From NCBI RefSeq assembly GCF_009846885.1, contig NZ_WUWM01000036.1, positions 1 to 62,079 of the forward strand: 62,079 nt of DNA, given 5' to 3'. The stretch comes from Paenibacillus puerhi (GTDB lineage: Bacteria > Bacillota > Bacilli > Paenibacillales > NBRC-103111). A model generated the notes under the pieces. The model was not told the DNA's origin, made no database searches, and worked only from the letters and a program-made list of their open reading frames with translations. The translations under genes were made by a program, and so were the position numbers. This document shows, piece after piece, positions 26,996 through 36,772 of the stretch. Within the stretch, counting starts at the first letter, position 1; every line of letters starts with the position of its first letter.

Positions 26996-29900
26996 ATGAG
27001 TGAACACGCTGGGGAACATGAGTTCATAGCACATTTTGGAAGTATGTTGAGAGAGAATAACGATCCGCTAAGAGCCTTTGCCGGGTTCTTTATAGCCGTA
27101 CGGTATTTTGGAATAACGCGGATCAAAGAACAAAATTCGCCGGATGACGTTACTTGCTTACAAGATCTAATTCAATATGAAAATAATGAAATAAGTGAAT
27201 TGCTTACTGATTTGGGGTTCGATAGAGAACTTCAACAACTGTCCATTTCTAATTTGGGTGAGATCTATTCATACATCCATGAATGCATCCAATCACAAAG
27301 AATCATTGAAGGGCTGATCATTAGCCATACATTGTATCATTGGTTATATGTCATATTAGGCGAGCAAAAGTTTCATCAATGGATGGAGAGGTCACCCATT
27401 ATCGAACAGAAGCTTAAAATATTCCCTACACATCGTACGGATAGCTTATTAGTTATATCGGATGAGAACCAGACCATTTTGGCACAGCACCTGGTGCTTT
27501 TTCAGCTAAGTATTGGTATGGATAAGATTCATATTGTTTCCTACGATCATAAAATTTTTGGCCAGACAGATTATCTAAATTTAATATCTACCCTTAAACG
27601 TAGAAAACTACAGGATTATATTTATCGCCTCGAGTTCGAAGGTGACCCAGTATTAAACTACAGTTATTTAGCTTCCATACTCGACAAGATGGATGAGAAT
27701 ACTTTCCTTTTAATCATCGGTATTAACAAATTTGTTTCTCCGAACAAGGACAAAGCCATCGGTACAACCACTTTTCGGGAGGGGAAATTAAATCTTCATA
27801 CCCCCAATACGGTAAATTGGCATGAATTTATACAAGGAGTAGATCATGTATTCGTAAAGTCTGAAGAGAAAAACATTCATACAACCATGATCTATACGTT
27901 AGATGATATATATGACCCAACTCAACTAATCAATAATGCTGCAAGTGATGTGGATAGTTTCGGTATTTTTTCGATAACCACCCCTAAACCTGTTGAATTC
28001 AACGAAGTTTACGATCTGTTACATGAATTAAGTGAAGGTTTAGTTGATGATAAAACATTTGAAGCGGCCCTAGCCAAAAATAAAGAAGTGATTGGGGACG
28101 ATAATTACTATTTTGCTCTGGGAATAAAATGCCTGACAAAGAATGACTACATCACTGCAGAGAAGCATTTTAAATTGATGTCGGATAATATGCCGCTGGC
28201 CAATAGACTGCTCATTGCCAACTTATATATGAATAAGAAGCAGTACCCGCAAGCCATGGAGATTTTAATGGGCCTGTATGAGAACGACAAGTATTTACCG
28301 AATCTGATGCCTGCCATTTTAAGAGTGGTTGCGCAAGTAGGGGATAATCAGCTTGTGGATGAGTGGCTCGATAAAGCCCTTCAAATAAATAATGAGGATC
28401 CTGAAGTTGTTCATTATGCCGCCCATTATTTTACCAGCAACGGGAAATACCTGGAGTCTGCGGAAAAATGGAACGAGCTCTATCAATTAACTAATGACAT
28501 ATTGTTTAAACTGTTGCACGAAATTAATATCATTTTGTCAAATATAGATCACTATAGGGAATCCGAAATCGAGCAAAAATTACTAAGCTACGCCGAAAAT
28601 CATCCGGAGATAGCAAGTGAAGTGTTTTTCAGGCTGGGGTTGATCTTGTATAAAGATAAGAAAAATTCTAAAGAAGCCTTACCCTATTTTTCGAAAATAA
28701 ATAGAACCATCGATGCTTCTTTCGCCTGCGAGGCTGCTTTCCAGAGATTGAATATTCTTAGAAATAAATTATCCGAGACCCATCATTCGGGTAAACGAAA
28801 AAATATAAAAGAATTTGCCATCGAGTTGGTCAGCAATATTGGAGTTTTAACCTATAAAGATCAAGGGAATCATAAGTGGAGCCACTATATGGAGGACACT
28901 TTGCCTTACGTGGAATGGAAGAAACAGTTGGCTGAAATTATTTTTGAAAAAATAGAACAATGGTCTACATTAGATGAGGCTTTGTTCATACGAACGAATA
29001 TGCCTGATGACATAGATGAATCTATATTTGAAAGCATCATACAAGTGGAAGGGCAAAACTATCTTAGTCCGACTGATTTTAGAGAACAGGTAATGTTGAT
29101 GTTTTTTTCAGCAATGGGGTTAATAGAGGTTGGAGAGTTCCAGCAGGCCAATGACATCATTTTTACGATCTTTAGACTTCCCTCCACGGCGAATACCGAG
29201 AAAGATAAGAACCTGGCTGTTATTTTTGGCCTCCTTGCCTGGAGTAGTTCCAATTTCAAAATGGGTGACGAAGTCGAAAGTATGGCAGCAGGGATCGCTG
29301 CAATCGAGATGGGAATACAATGGGAAGAAATACTGTATCCCTTTGCTTTTGGATTTCAAAATATCATGGACTTTTTAATGGATTACACAAAAAATCTTCA
29401 ACTTGATCCTGATAAAAAAAATTCGCTATGCCGATTAGTGGATAATTTAGGTGATAAAAACCTTAAACTTAAGTATCAGTACATGACAGGCGAATATGAT
29501 GGCATCATGGATAATCGATCGGAATTTCTAAAGGGACTAGACCGATTGTGGGATGAGTATCCGGAGCTTGAAATTGTATTAAATGTTCCTGAGGAGGAAG
29601 AAGAGTCTTTTGTAAATGAACTTAAGATATTAATTAATACCTATATCTGTAAGGGAATGGAGCAGAAGGCGCATCGATATATCCTCAAATTTTCCAATTC
29701 ATTTCAAGTAAACTTCATAAATAAAATATCCTTAAGCTATAGGATCTACTACGAATGGGCCATGATCTTGCTTCGCCAGAAGGATTATAAGCATGCTAAA
29801 CATTTTATACTACGATCAATAGAACAAATAGAAAAAATAAGAACCGTTTATTTCAAGAGGGAACGCTCTTTCATTGGAAAACAGGCAAACATGATTTACA

Positions 29901-31261
29901 GAACCTTATTGGAGATCGCCGGAAGGGAGTTTATGGAGTCGAAAGACTCCGCCCTATTGAATATGTCATATGTGAGAAACGGTCTGGTAAATATTGCGCC
30001 GAGAGCGATTATTGAACAAAAATTATTTAATCGTTTCGAACTAGCCAGTGAAGAAAAGATTGGGGATCTGATTCGTGCAAGTAACGATTATTTCGATCTT
30101 TTTCATGTGCTCCAAACTATGCAGCAGAAAGGGATTGTGGACGAGGAATATGAAAGTCTGGTTAGCCGGTTTATCGAATGCAAGAGGTTTTTAGAGGAGA
30201 ATCATCCCAGTTTTAAATCCTTACCGTCCTATAACATTTTGACGGAACATGTATCGGCAGATCATTTCCATGCCATCAGAACTAAAATGAATGACGATGA
30301 ATTACTATGTCAGTTGGTCGTGCTGGATAATCTCCTTATCTATAACTTTATTTCAAAAGAGCAGAGTGAAATAAGCGTTGAAGAAATTGACTTAGCCGCA
30401 TATAAAGATGCTTTTGAGGTTTTTAAGCAAAATATATATTACGATGATTATCAATTATGTCAAAAGCAACGTAATGAAGCCTTTATCGAATTATGCGAAC
30501 GCCTCTCATCCATGCTCATTAAACCCTTGTATAGCTATCTGGAAGAAAATAAATATAAAAAATTATTTTTTATGCCCGATCTCAACTTAAGATACGTCAG
30601 TATGAATTACATGAGATATAAGAATAAATGGTTGATCGAATGGTTTGACAGTATTGAGAATATCATTGATTTTAAAGTGATTGGGAGCATGAGCCAAACC
30701 GGCTATGGCAGCAAGGTTGTTGCAAATTTCATAAACAAACAAGATAAAAGCCTATCCCAAATCCTACATATGATAAGGCAGCAAGAACAAATTGAAATTC
30801 AAGAGGTGGACAGTTCATTCGTTGAAATCAATGATGATTTGAAAACTTATATCATAGTCGGTCATGGGAATTCCGAAGTTAACGGTTATGATTATGTGGG
30901 AGCGAAAGGAATCAAGAAGTCGAAAAAGATGACGATTCGTCTGGATGAGTTCCTTCAAGTTAAGGGCCGAATCGAGAATGCTTTGGTGATCTCCTGCAGC
31001 GGCGGAACTCCAGTCAATGATTATGTGGAAAGAAACGATGGCGTCTGGTCTTCCCTGTTTGAGAAAAATATAGCCTACATTTTGTACTGTAAGTGGGATG
31101 TTTCAACCGAGTACACCAATCAGCTTCTTGAGAAAATATTACACTTGATGAGTGAAAATAATCATATGAGTGTAAGCGAGGCTTTGATTCAATCGCAAAG
31201 AGAATTATGCAGCTATCATCCAATTTTATGGGCAGGTTTGGAAGTTTGGAAAAATGAATGA
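26996..31261 (+). CDS. Very large TPR-CHAT protease-like protein
   Basis: The protein has 1421 residues from the ATG at 26996, which has AGGGGAGG nine bases upstream. The C-terminal 200 residues form a CHAT domain (caspase/separase-like peptidase): a candidate catalytic His in IIVGHGN (about 1290) and Cys in LVISCSGG (about 1334), 44 apart as in that family. Tetratricopeptide-like helical pairs occupy roughly 330-620 (for example ALGIKCLTKNDYITAEKHF) and probably more beyond. An N-terminal alpha/beta segment (about 140-260) is unassigned. No membrane segment is seen. TPR-CHAT proteins act as triggered proteases in immunity (Csx29 with type III-E CRISPR, gasdermin activation). No CRISPR, gasdermin or other partner is adjacent. 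The gene is AT-rich compared with its neighbours. Confidence 0.85.
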   Translation: MSEHAGEHEFIAHFGSMLRENNDPLRAFAGFFIAVRYFGITRIKEQNSPDDVTCLQDLIQYENNEISELLTDLGFDRELQQLSISNLGEIYSYIHECIQSQRIIEGLIISHTLYHWLYVILGEQKFHQWMERSPIIEQKLKIFPTHRTDSLLVISDENQTILAQHLVLFQLSIGMDKIHIVSYDHKIFGQTDYLNLISTLKRRKLQDYIYRLEFEGDPVLNYSYLASILDKMDENTFLLIIGINKFVSPNKDKAIGTTTFREGKLNLHTPNTVNWHEFIQGVDHVFVKSEEKNIHTTMIYTLDDIYDPTQLINNAASDVDSFGIFSITTPKPVEFNEVYDLLHELSEGLVDDKTFEAALAKNKEVIGDDNYYFALGIKCLTKNDYITAEKHFKLMSDNMPLANRLLIANLYMNKKQYPQAMEILMGLYENDKYLPNLMPAILRVVAQVGDNQLVDEWLDKALQINNEDPEVVHYAAHYFTSNGKYLESAEKWNELYQLTNDILFKLLHEINIILSNIDHYRESEIEQKLLSYAENHPEIASEVFFRLGLILYKDKKNSKEALPYFSKINRTIDASFACEAAFQRLNILRNKLSETHHSGKRKNIKEFAIELVSNIGVLTYKDQGNHKWSHYMEDTLPYVEWKKQLAEIIFEKIEQWSTLDEALFIRTNMPDDIDESIFESIIQVEGQNYLSPTDFREQVMLMFFSAMGLIEVGEFQQANDIIFTIFRLPSTANTEKDKNLAVIFGLLAWSSSNFKMGDEVESMAAGIAAIEMGIQWEEILYPFAFGFQNIMDFLMDYTKNLQLDPDKKNSLCRLVDNLGDKNLKLKYQYMTGEYDGIMDNRSEFLKGLDRLWDEYPELEIVLNVPEEEEESFVNELKILINTYICKGMEQKAHRYILKFSNSFQVNFINKISLSYRIYYEWAMILLRQKDYKHAKHFILRSIEQIEKIRTVYFKRERSFIGKQANMIYRTLLEIAGREFMESKDSALLNMSYVRNGLVNIAPRAIIEQKLFNRFELASEEKIGDLIRASNDYFDLFHVLQTMQQKGIVDEEYESLVSRFIECKRFLEENHPSFKSLPSYNILTEHVSADHFHAIRTKMNDDELLCQLVVLDNLLIYNFISKEQSEISVEEIDLAAYKDAFEVFKQNIYYDDYQLCQKQRNEAFIELCERLSSMLIKPLYSYLEENKYKKLFFMPDLNLRYVSMNYMRYKNKWLIEWFDSIENIIDFKVIGSMSQTGYGSKVVANFINKQDKSLSQILHMIRQQEQIEIQEVDSSFVEINDDLKTYIIVGHGNSEVNGYDYVGAKGIKKSKKMTIRLDEFLQVKGRIENALVISCSGGTPVNDYVERNDGVWSSLFEKNIAYILYCKWDVSTEYTNQLLEKILHLMSENNHMSVSEALIQSQRELCSYHPILWAGLEVWKNE

Positions 31262-31262
31262 C

Positions 31263-31440
31263 CTACTACAGAAGGGCTCTTCTCTGTAGCATTTGGAGCG
31301 GCAGATCCGAAACGATGTCGGCCTAAACGATTGCGGGGGGCCTTTAAGCTCTTCAATAACAGGCCCTCGCGTTGAATCCCATAGGAGATGCCATCTCTTT
31401 GGCGGGTGTAGGGCGGGTGCACGACGCCCGCCTCTGAAAA
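31263..31440 (+). other. Three stem-loops between the CHAT gene and the ROK regulator
   Basis: CTACAGA..TCTGTAG lies just after the CHAT stop. GCGGGGGGCCT pairs with AGGCCCTCGC near 31335-31375. GGCGGG pairs with CCCGCC near 31411-31434. None has a good T-run. The first may end the CHAT transcript; the others could be a leader or the end of an element. No gene is evident here. Confidence 0.4.
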
Positions 31441-31556
31441 TGTTGAACGCATTTGACAAGAAGACTAAATCACGATATAGTAATAATTAATTAATAACAC
31501 CAGTGGACTAACTAACGTTTCTTTCAACAAAAATGAGAGGGTGGGATTATAACACG

Positions 31557-32711
31557 GTGAAAGAAACTAAACACGATCAACGAATGATCAGAGAGCATCA
31601 TTTGCTCCTTCTGTTTAAAATTATTAAGCGCAATGGCCCGATATCACGAGCCGAACTGGCCAAAAAGACTCAAATGAGCGCGACAAGCGCTAGCCGGATC
31701 GTCAAGGAATTGATCGATCAGAACTTCGTTGATGAAACGGGACAAACGGAAGGAAATGTAGGTCGAAGAGCAACGCTGCTGAAGATAAACCCGAGCGGAG
31801 CGCTTATTATCGGAATCAATATCGATCTGGAGTCGATTGAGGTAGGCATTGTAGACCTGGACGGCAACGTCATATTGAAGAAAGATAGAGATATCGACTT
31901 GTCGCTACCGCCGACGGAGGTGCTGGATCGTGTCGTCGAGCTTGTTGCCAGCATCAAAGCCCAGATCGGTGAGTTGTCGAACCGGATTATCGGCTGCGGC
32001 GTGAGCATTCCGGGTATTGTGGAATGGCCGCAAGGCCGGGTCGTCATGATCCCGCAATTTCACTGGGCCAATGTCGAGATCAGGAAGTATCTTGAAGAAA
32101 AAATCGGCATGACCGTGCTCGTTGACAACCAGGTGAAAGCGATTTTGCTGGGGGAAAGTCTTTATGGCAGTGTAGTCGGCGTGGACCATGCCGCATGTAT
32201 TTTTGTCGGCAGCGGTGTCGGCGGCGCGTTTATGGACAAGGGCGAAGTGATTCGCGGCAGTAAAAACATTGCCGGAGAGATCGGGCATACGACTATAGAT
32301 CCGGACGGTTCCTTGTGTGACTGCGGCAGATTCGGCTGCTTGCAGACCTTTATTTGCGCGTCGGCTCTGGAGAAGGAAAGCGGCAAGCCGATCCATGAAA
32401 TATTTGCAGCCGAACAGCAGCAGGAGGTATGGGCGGTCAAGATGCTCGACAGAGCGGCGGAATATTTATCGATGGCGATATCCAACGTCGTCTGTACCTA
32501 TAATCCGGAAGCCGTAGTATTGGTGGGCCCGATGATCGACCAGCATCCGCAATGGGTGAAGAAGGTAGAGCAGAAGTGTAAGCGGTATTTGTGGGACAAC
32601 TTCGACAGAATGCTGGAAATTCGCTATCCGCATATAGGTTCCCATGCCGGCATAGTAGGGGCAAGCTGTCTCGTATTGAGAGAATTTCTGGAATCACCAA
32701 TCAGCAAGTGA
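31557..32711 (+). CDS. ROK-family transcriptional repressor (XylR/NagC type)
   Basis: The protein is about 384 residues from the GTG at 31557, with GGGTGGG eleven bases upstream; an in-frame ATG at 31533 lacks a site. An N-terminal winged helix (ISRAELAKKTQMSATSASRI, about 26-45) binds DNA. The rest is the ROK sugar-kinase fold with GEIGHTT and the zinc site CDCGRFGCLQ. It precedes an importer operon on the same strand with two palindromes in between, so it probably represses that operon until it binds a sugar or sugar phosphate. Confidence 0.93.
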   Translation: MKETKHDQRMIREHHLLLLFKIIKRNGPISRAELAKKTQMSATSASRIVKELIDQNFVDETGQTEGNVGRRATLLKINPSGALIIGINIDLESIEVGIVDLDGNVILKKDRDIDLSLPPTEVLDRVVELVASIKAQIGELSNRIIGCGVSIPGIVEWPQGRVVMIPQFHWANVEIRKYLEEKIGMTVLVDNQVKAILLGESLYGSVVGVDHAACIFVGSGVGGAFMDKGEVIRGSKNIAGEIGHTTIDPDGSLCDCGRFGCLQTFICASALEKESGKPIHEIFAAEQQQEVWAVKMLDRAAEYLSMAISNVVCTYNPEAVVLVGPMIDQHPQWVKKVEQKCKRYLWDNFDRMLEIRYPHIGSHAGIVGASCLVLREFLESPISK

Positions 32712-32777
32712 TTCCTTTTTCTTCAATTAATAAATTCAGTAGAGTAATTAATTAGTCGTAATGAGAAAGATGTAATT

Positions 32778-32856
32778 TTGAATGCGGTTTCATTTGACTG
32801 ATACAAGGGGGTGAGGGAGAAAGCAAGAAGATTTTTCGCTCTTGAAAGCGCATTCA
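32778..32856 (+). promoter_or_regulatory. Two related palindromes, cre-like operator sites
   Basis: TTGAATGCGGTTTCA (32778-32792) and TTGAAAGCGCATTCA (32842-32856) lie upstream of the importer. The second fits the CcpA cre consensus WTGNAANCGNWNNCW at every position and the first misses one. The reverse complement of the second, TGAATGCGCTTTCAA, also matches the first at 13 of 15 bases, so they may instead be two copies of one operator for the ROK repressor upstream. Confidence 0.65.
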
Positions 32857-32893
32857 ATTCTGGGTCTAACACTAAAGGAGGTTTATCAACAGT

Positions 32894-33973
32894 ATGGCAA
32901 ACCAAAAAAAGAGATTATTCGTCGTAGTCATGTTGCTTATGGCCTTGTTGGTCGCAGCTTGTGGAGACAAAAGCACGACCGGCGAGCCGGGAAGCAAGAG
33001 TTCGGGGAAAAATGGGGATAAAAAAATTCGTATCGGCATCGCGATGAAGACCGAAGTACAGCCACGGTGGAAGTTCGATATGCAGTACATGCAGGAGAAA
33101 GCGGATGAGCTTGGCGCCGAGCTTGTCGTGCAGTGGGCGAACGACGACGTGTCCAAGCAATCTAACCAGGTGGAAAACCTGTTGTCGCAAGGCATTGACG
33201 TTCTCGTCATTGTACCGGTCAGCGACAAGACGGGTCCGGTTGTCGACAAGGCAAAAAGCGCCGGCGTTCCGGTCATTGCCTACGACGCCATGATTCAGGA
33301 CTCCGACATCGACCTGTATGTGACGCGCAACAACTACAAGGTTGGCGAATTGCAGGCTCAGGCGGCTCTGAAATATACCGGGGGCAAAGGCAACTTCGTA
33401 CTGCTCAAAGGCGACCCGGCTACAACGGTTGCGCAAGGGATCGCGAAGGCCTATGAGGATATTTTGAAAAAAGACTCCAACATTAAGATTGTGGCGGAGC
33501 AATGGCATCAAAACTGGTCGACGGAGCGCGCGCTGAAAACAGCCGAGGACGCACTGTCCGCTCAAAATGACAATATTCAAGCCTTTATCAGCTCCAATGA
33601 CGGCATGGCGATGGGGATAGCACAAGCGGTTAAAGGACGCAATCTTGACGGTAAAGTGTTTATTTCCGGCCTCGATGTCGAAGTGGGAAGCGCGCGCCTT
33701 ATTGCCGAAGGCATTCAAACGATGTCTGTCTGGACGAAGCTTGCCGATGGCGCCCAACGGACGATCGAAGCGGCCGTACAGCTTGCCAAGGGAGAAACGC
33801 CGAAAAGCGACGAAACAACGAACAACGGCAAAAAAGACGTGCCGACGCTGGCTGTCGACGTTATGGAAGTGAACAAGGACAACCTGTGCTCGTTCATTAA
33901 CGAAATTGCGCCTAGCGGATGGATGACGGAAAAAGAAGTATTCGTCAACGTCCCTAACGCGTGCGGTAAATGA
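32894..33973 (+). CDS. Lipoprotein solute-binding protein, xylose/ribose type
   Basis: The 359-residue protein has a lipoprotein signal (LLVAACGD, lipid Cys near 23) and the periplasmic-binding type-1 fold. Segments such as DVLVIVPVSDKTG, PVIAYDAMIQDSDIDLYVT and FISGLDVEVGSA resemble XylF. AAAGGAGG lies twelve bases before the ATG. It is the receptor of the importer coded by the next two genes. The neighbouring hydrolases look like peptidase relatives rather than pentose enzymes, so the ligand may not be xylose. Confidence 0.92.
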   Translation: MANQKKRLFVVVMLLMALLVAACGDKSTTGEPGSKSSGKNGDKKIRIGIAMKTEVQPRWKFDMQYMQEKADELGAELVVQWANDDVSKQSNQVENLLSQGIDVLVIVPVSDKTGPVVDKAKSAGVPVIAYDAMIQDSDIDLYVTRNNYKVGELQAQAALKYTGGKGNFVLLKGDPATTVAQGIAKAYEDILKKDSNIKIVAEQWHQNWSTERALKTAEDALSAQNDNIQAFISSNDGMAMGIAQAVKGRNLDGKVFISGLDVEVGSARLIAEGIQTMSVWTKLADGAQRTIEAAVQLAKGETPKSDETTNNGKKDVPTLAVDVMEVNKDNLCSFINEIAPSGWMTEKEVFVNVPNACGK

Positions 33974-34031
33974 GCAGGTTACGCCGCCCAAGTGCGCGGC
34001 GTAACTTTCTAAACAAGGGAGTGGGTTCGAA

Positions 34032-35579
34032 TTGGATGCGACAGCATTGGAAATGGACAATATCAGCATACAATTTCCCGGTGTTTTGGCCGTCGACAGC
34101 GCAACTCTTAGCGTCAGGAAGGGAGAGGTCAGGGCGATTGTCGGCGAGAACGGCGCCGGAAAATCGACCCTGATGAAAATACTGTCCGGTGTTCACAAAG
34201 CGGGCAGCTACAGCGGGGAAATCAGGCTGGACGGACAGACCGTGAAGCTGACAGGAGTAGCTGACGCAGAAAAAAGCGGGATTACCATGGTGCCGCAGGA
34301 GCTCAACCTGATCGACGAGCTGACGGTTGCGGAGAACCTGATGCTGAACCAGATGCCGGGGCGGGCAGGCGTCGTCAACTTTCAGCAATTGTACCGCGAT
34401 GCCCAGGCTATGCTGGACGATATCGGATTGGATGTGTCGCCGACCGCCAAGATCAAGGAGCTGGGCGTTGCGCACAAGCAGATGATCGTCATCGGGAAGG
34501 CGCTCGGCAATCAGGTCAAAGTATTGATACTTGATGAGCCTACCGCTACATTGTCCGATAAAGAAAGCGAAATTCTGTTTGAGAAAATCAGGGAATTGAA
34601 GAGAAATGGCATTACATGCCTGTATATTTCCCATCGGCTTGAAGAGGTGCTGGATCTGTCCGATTCGATCACGGTAATGCGTGACGGCAAAATCATTACG
34701 ACGAAGCCGGTTGAGGAAATGGACGAGCAGAAGATCGTCTCCTACATGATTGGTCGCGATCTCGAAAATTACTTTCCGGAAACGAATCGTACTCCGGGCG
34801 AAGTGGTGCTCACGGTCAATAACTACAACGTTCACGATCCGAAGCTGCCTGACCGCAAGCTGGTGGACAACGCCTCGTTGGAGCTGCGAGCCGGAGAAAT
34901 CGTTGGCGTATACGGGCTTGTCGGCGCCGGACGCACCGAATTGGCGCTCGGATTGCTCGGGGCATGGCCAGCGGCAACAAGCGGCGAAGTGCTGATCGAC
35001 GGACAGCCCGTCCAGATCCCAAATCCTTCGGAGGCGATTAAAGCCGGGCTCGGCTATTTGCCCGAGGATCGGAAGCGTCAGGGGATTATCGAATTGATGT
35101 CTGTAAGCTCTAATATTTCGATCTCCAGCATTGATCGTCTCTGCCGTCTCGGTGTTATCGATCAGGGGGCGGAAATGGAGAAAAATAATCAATTTGTCGC
35201 CGATTTGTCTATCAAGACGGCCAGTCTGGAGACGGCAATCAAATCCTTAAGCGGCGGAAATCAACAAAAGTGCGTACTGGCGCGTCTGATCGCGGCGGAT
35301 ACGAAGGTCATGCTGCTGGACGAACCGACTCAAGGCGTCGACATCGGGGCCAAAACCGAGGTGTACGTGCTGCTCGACAAGCTGGCGAAGGCCGGAAAGG
35401 CAATTTTGCTTATCTCCTCCGACTTACCTGAAGTGCTTGGTGTTTCGGATCGGATGCTCGTCATGAGGCAAGGGCGTATCGTCGCATCGTTGTCGCCCAA
35501 AGAAACGAACCGTCATCAAGTTCTGGAGTACGCCACTTTAGGGTACAGCACAATGGAAGGGGATAAGAAGGATGGCTAA
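34032..35579 (+). CDS. Double-domain ABC ATPase, XylG/RbsA type
   Basis: The 515-residue ATPase has two nucleotide-binding halves. The first has Walker A GENGAGKST (about 37-45) and LILDEPTATLS; the second has the degenerate GLVGAGRTEL loop and a normal LSGGNQQK signature with LLDEPTQGVD, the usual asymmetry of RbsA/XylG/MglA. The TTG start at 34032 has GGGAGTGGG upstream. It overlaps the permease gene by eight bases, so the two are co-translated. Confidence 0.95.
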   Translation: MDATALEMDNISIQFPGVLAVDSATLSVRKGEVRAIVGENGAGKSTLMKILSGVHKAGSYSGEIRLDGQTVKLTGVADAEKSGITMVPQELNLIDELTVAENLMLNQMPGRAGVVNFQQLYRDAQAMLDDIGLDVSPTAKIKELGVAHKQMIVIGKALGNQVKVLILDEPTATLSDKESEILFEKIRELKRNGITCLYISHRLEEVLDLSDSITVMRDGKIITTKPVEEMDEQKIVSYMIGRDLENYFPETNRTPGEVVLTVNNYNVHDPKLPDRKLVDNASLELRAGEIVGVYGLVGAGRTELALGLLGAWPAATSGEVLIDGQPVQIPNPSEAIKAGLGYLPEDRKRQGIIELMSVSSNISISSIDRLCRLGVIDQGAEMEKNNQFVADLSIKTASLETAIKSLSGGNQQKCVLARLIAADTKVMLLDEPTQGVDIGAKTEVYVLLDKLAKAGKAILLISSDLPEVLGVSDRMLVMRQGRIVASLSPKETNRHQVLEYATLGYSTMEGDKKDG

Positions 35580-36735
35580 CCCTCTGCTAGACAAAAATGG
35601 CGAGAAACCCGGGAAAGTAAGCCTGTTTGGCAAAGTCAGCTGGAAAAGCCTGCTTATTTTGGCCGGGATCGTCATTGTCATGATTTTGTTCGACTCTTTG
35701 ACCAACGGCGTGTTTTTATCGCAGCGGAATATTACCTTGCTGCTGAAGCAGTCGGCGATTTTGGGCGTTGTATCCGCCGGCATGGTGCTGCTTATCGTTG
35801 CCCGGCAAATTGATCTGAGCGCGGGCTCGGCGGTCTATCTGGTCAGCGCGGTTATGGCGCAAGTATCGGTTACCTATCAATGGGGGCTTGTGCCTTCCCT
35901 AATATGCGCTATGCTCGTCGGCTTGCTGATGGGTGCATGGCAGGGCTTGCTCGTCGCCAAATTCAATATACCCGCCTTTATCGTTACGCTCGCGGGCATG
36001 CTTATTTTCAAAGGAATCGGTTATGTCTGGACCAACGCCGCGACGCTTGGCCCCGTCTCCTCCGATCTGGTGTTTCTGAGTGAAGGCTACGTGCCGATTG
36101 TGCTATCGGCCGTTATCATTATTGCCGGAGCGGCGCTTGCCATCGCCCTTGTTCTGCGTGATGCGTCGAGACTGAAGAAATGGGTGAAGTCCGGCTCGAA
36201 AAAGTGGGTTAAAATTGCGCTTATCGCTATCGTTACGGTTGTCATCGGCTGGATTTTCCTTGGCTACCGGGGTATTCCAATGGCAGTGTTATTCATGGCG
36301 ATATCGGTTTCTCTCTTGTATTTCGTCATGTCGCGCACCAAATTCGGCCGCAATCTGTATGTCATTGGGGGCAACCCCGATGCGGCAAGACTCGCCGGCA
36401 TTAAAACAACGAAGCATTTATTCCAGTCGTTCTTGCTGATGGGAGCGGTATACGGGGTAGCCGGCATTCTCATTACGGCAAGGCTGGGCAGCTCGGCTCC
36501 AACTGCGGGGAACCTGCTGGAGCTGGATGCGATTGCTGCCGCCGTTATCGGCGGTACGAGCCTGTCGGGGGGCGTAGGCATTATTCCCGGCGCGTTGATC
36601 GGCGCTCTGCTGTTATCGGCGATCGACAACTGTATGAGTCTTATGAACGTTTCTTCCTTTTTGCAGATGGTCGTAAAAGGCTTAATTTTGCTGGCTGCAG
36701 TGTGGTTTGACGTCTATGTTCGCAAAAGAAAATAA
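35572..36735 (+). CDS. ABC importer permease, XylH/RbsC type
   Basis: The 387-residue membrane protein has about ten hydrophobic segments and the BPD_transp_2 pattern (QIDLSAGSAVYLVSAVMA; GNPDAARLAGIKT; AVIGGTSLSGGVGIIPGALIG, first parts quoted). It overlaps the ATPase gene by eight bases and should form a homodimeric channel with it. A basic insert near 195-215 (SRLKKWVKSGSKKWVK) separates two membrane segments, as in XylH-length permeases. Confidence 0.94.
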   Translation: MANPLLDKNGEKPGKVSLFGKVSWKSLLILAGIVIVMILFDSLTNGVFLSQRNITLLLKQSAILGVVSAGMVLLIVARQIDLSAGSAVYLVSAVMAQVSVTYQWGLVPSLICAMLVGLLMGAWQGLLVAKFNIPAFIVTLAGMLIFKGIGYVWTNAATLGPVSSDLVFLSEGYVPIVLSAVIIIAGAALAIALVLRDASRLKKWVKSGSKKWVKIALIAIVTVVIGWIFLGYRGIPMAVLFMAISVSLLYFVMSRTKFGRNLYVIGGNPDAARLAGIKTTKHLFQSFLLMGAVYGVAGILITARLGSSAPTAGNLLELDAIAAAVIGGTSLSGGVGIIPGALIGALLLSAIDNCMSLMNVSSFLQMVVKGLILLAAVWFDVYVRKRK

Positions 36736-36772
36736 GCAATAAGGAAAATAGGAGCAGGGAGAGGAACAAAAA

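Noticed and set aside
32915..34069. 384-codon minus-strand frame opposite the XylF-like gene
   Set aside because: Composition typical of an antisense shadow, no start signals, and the plus-strand product is certain.
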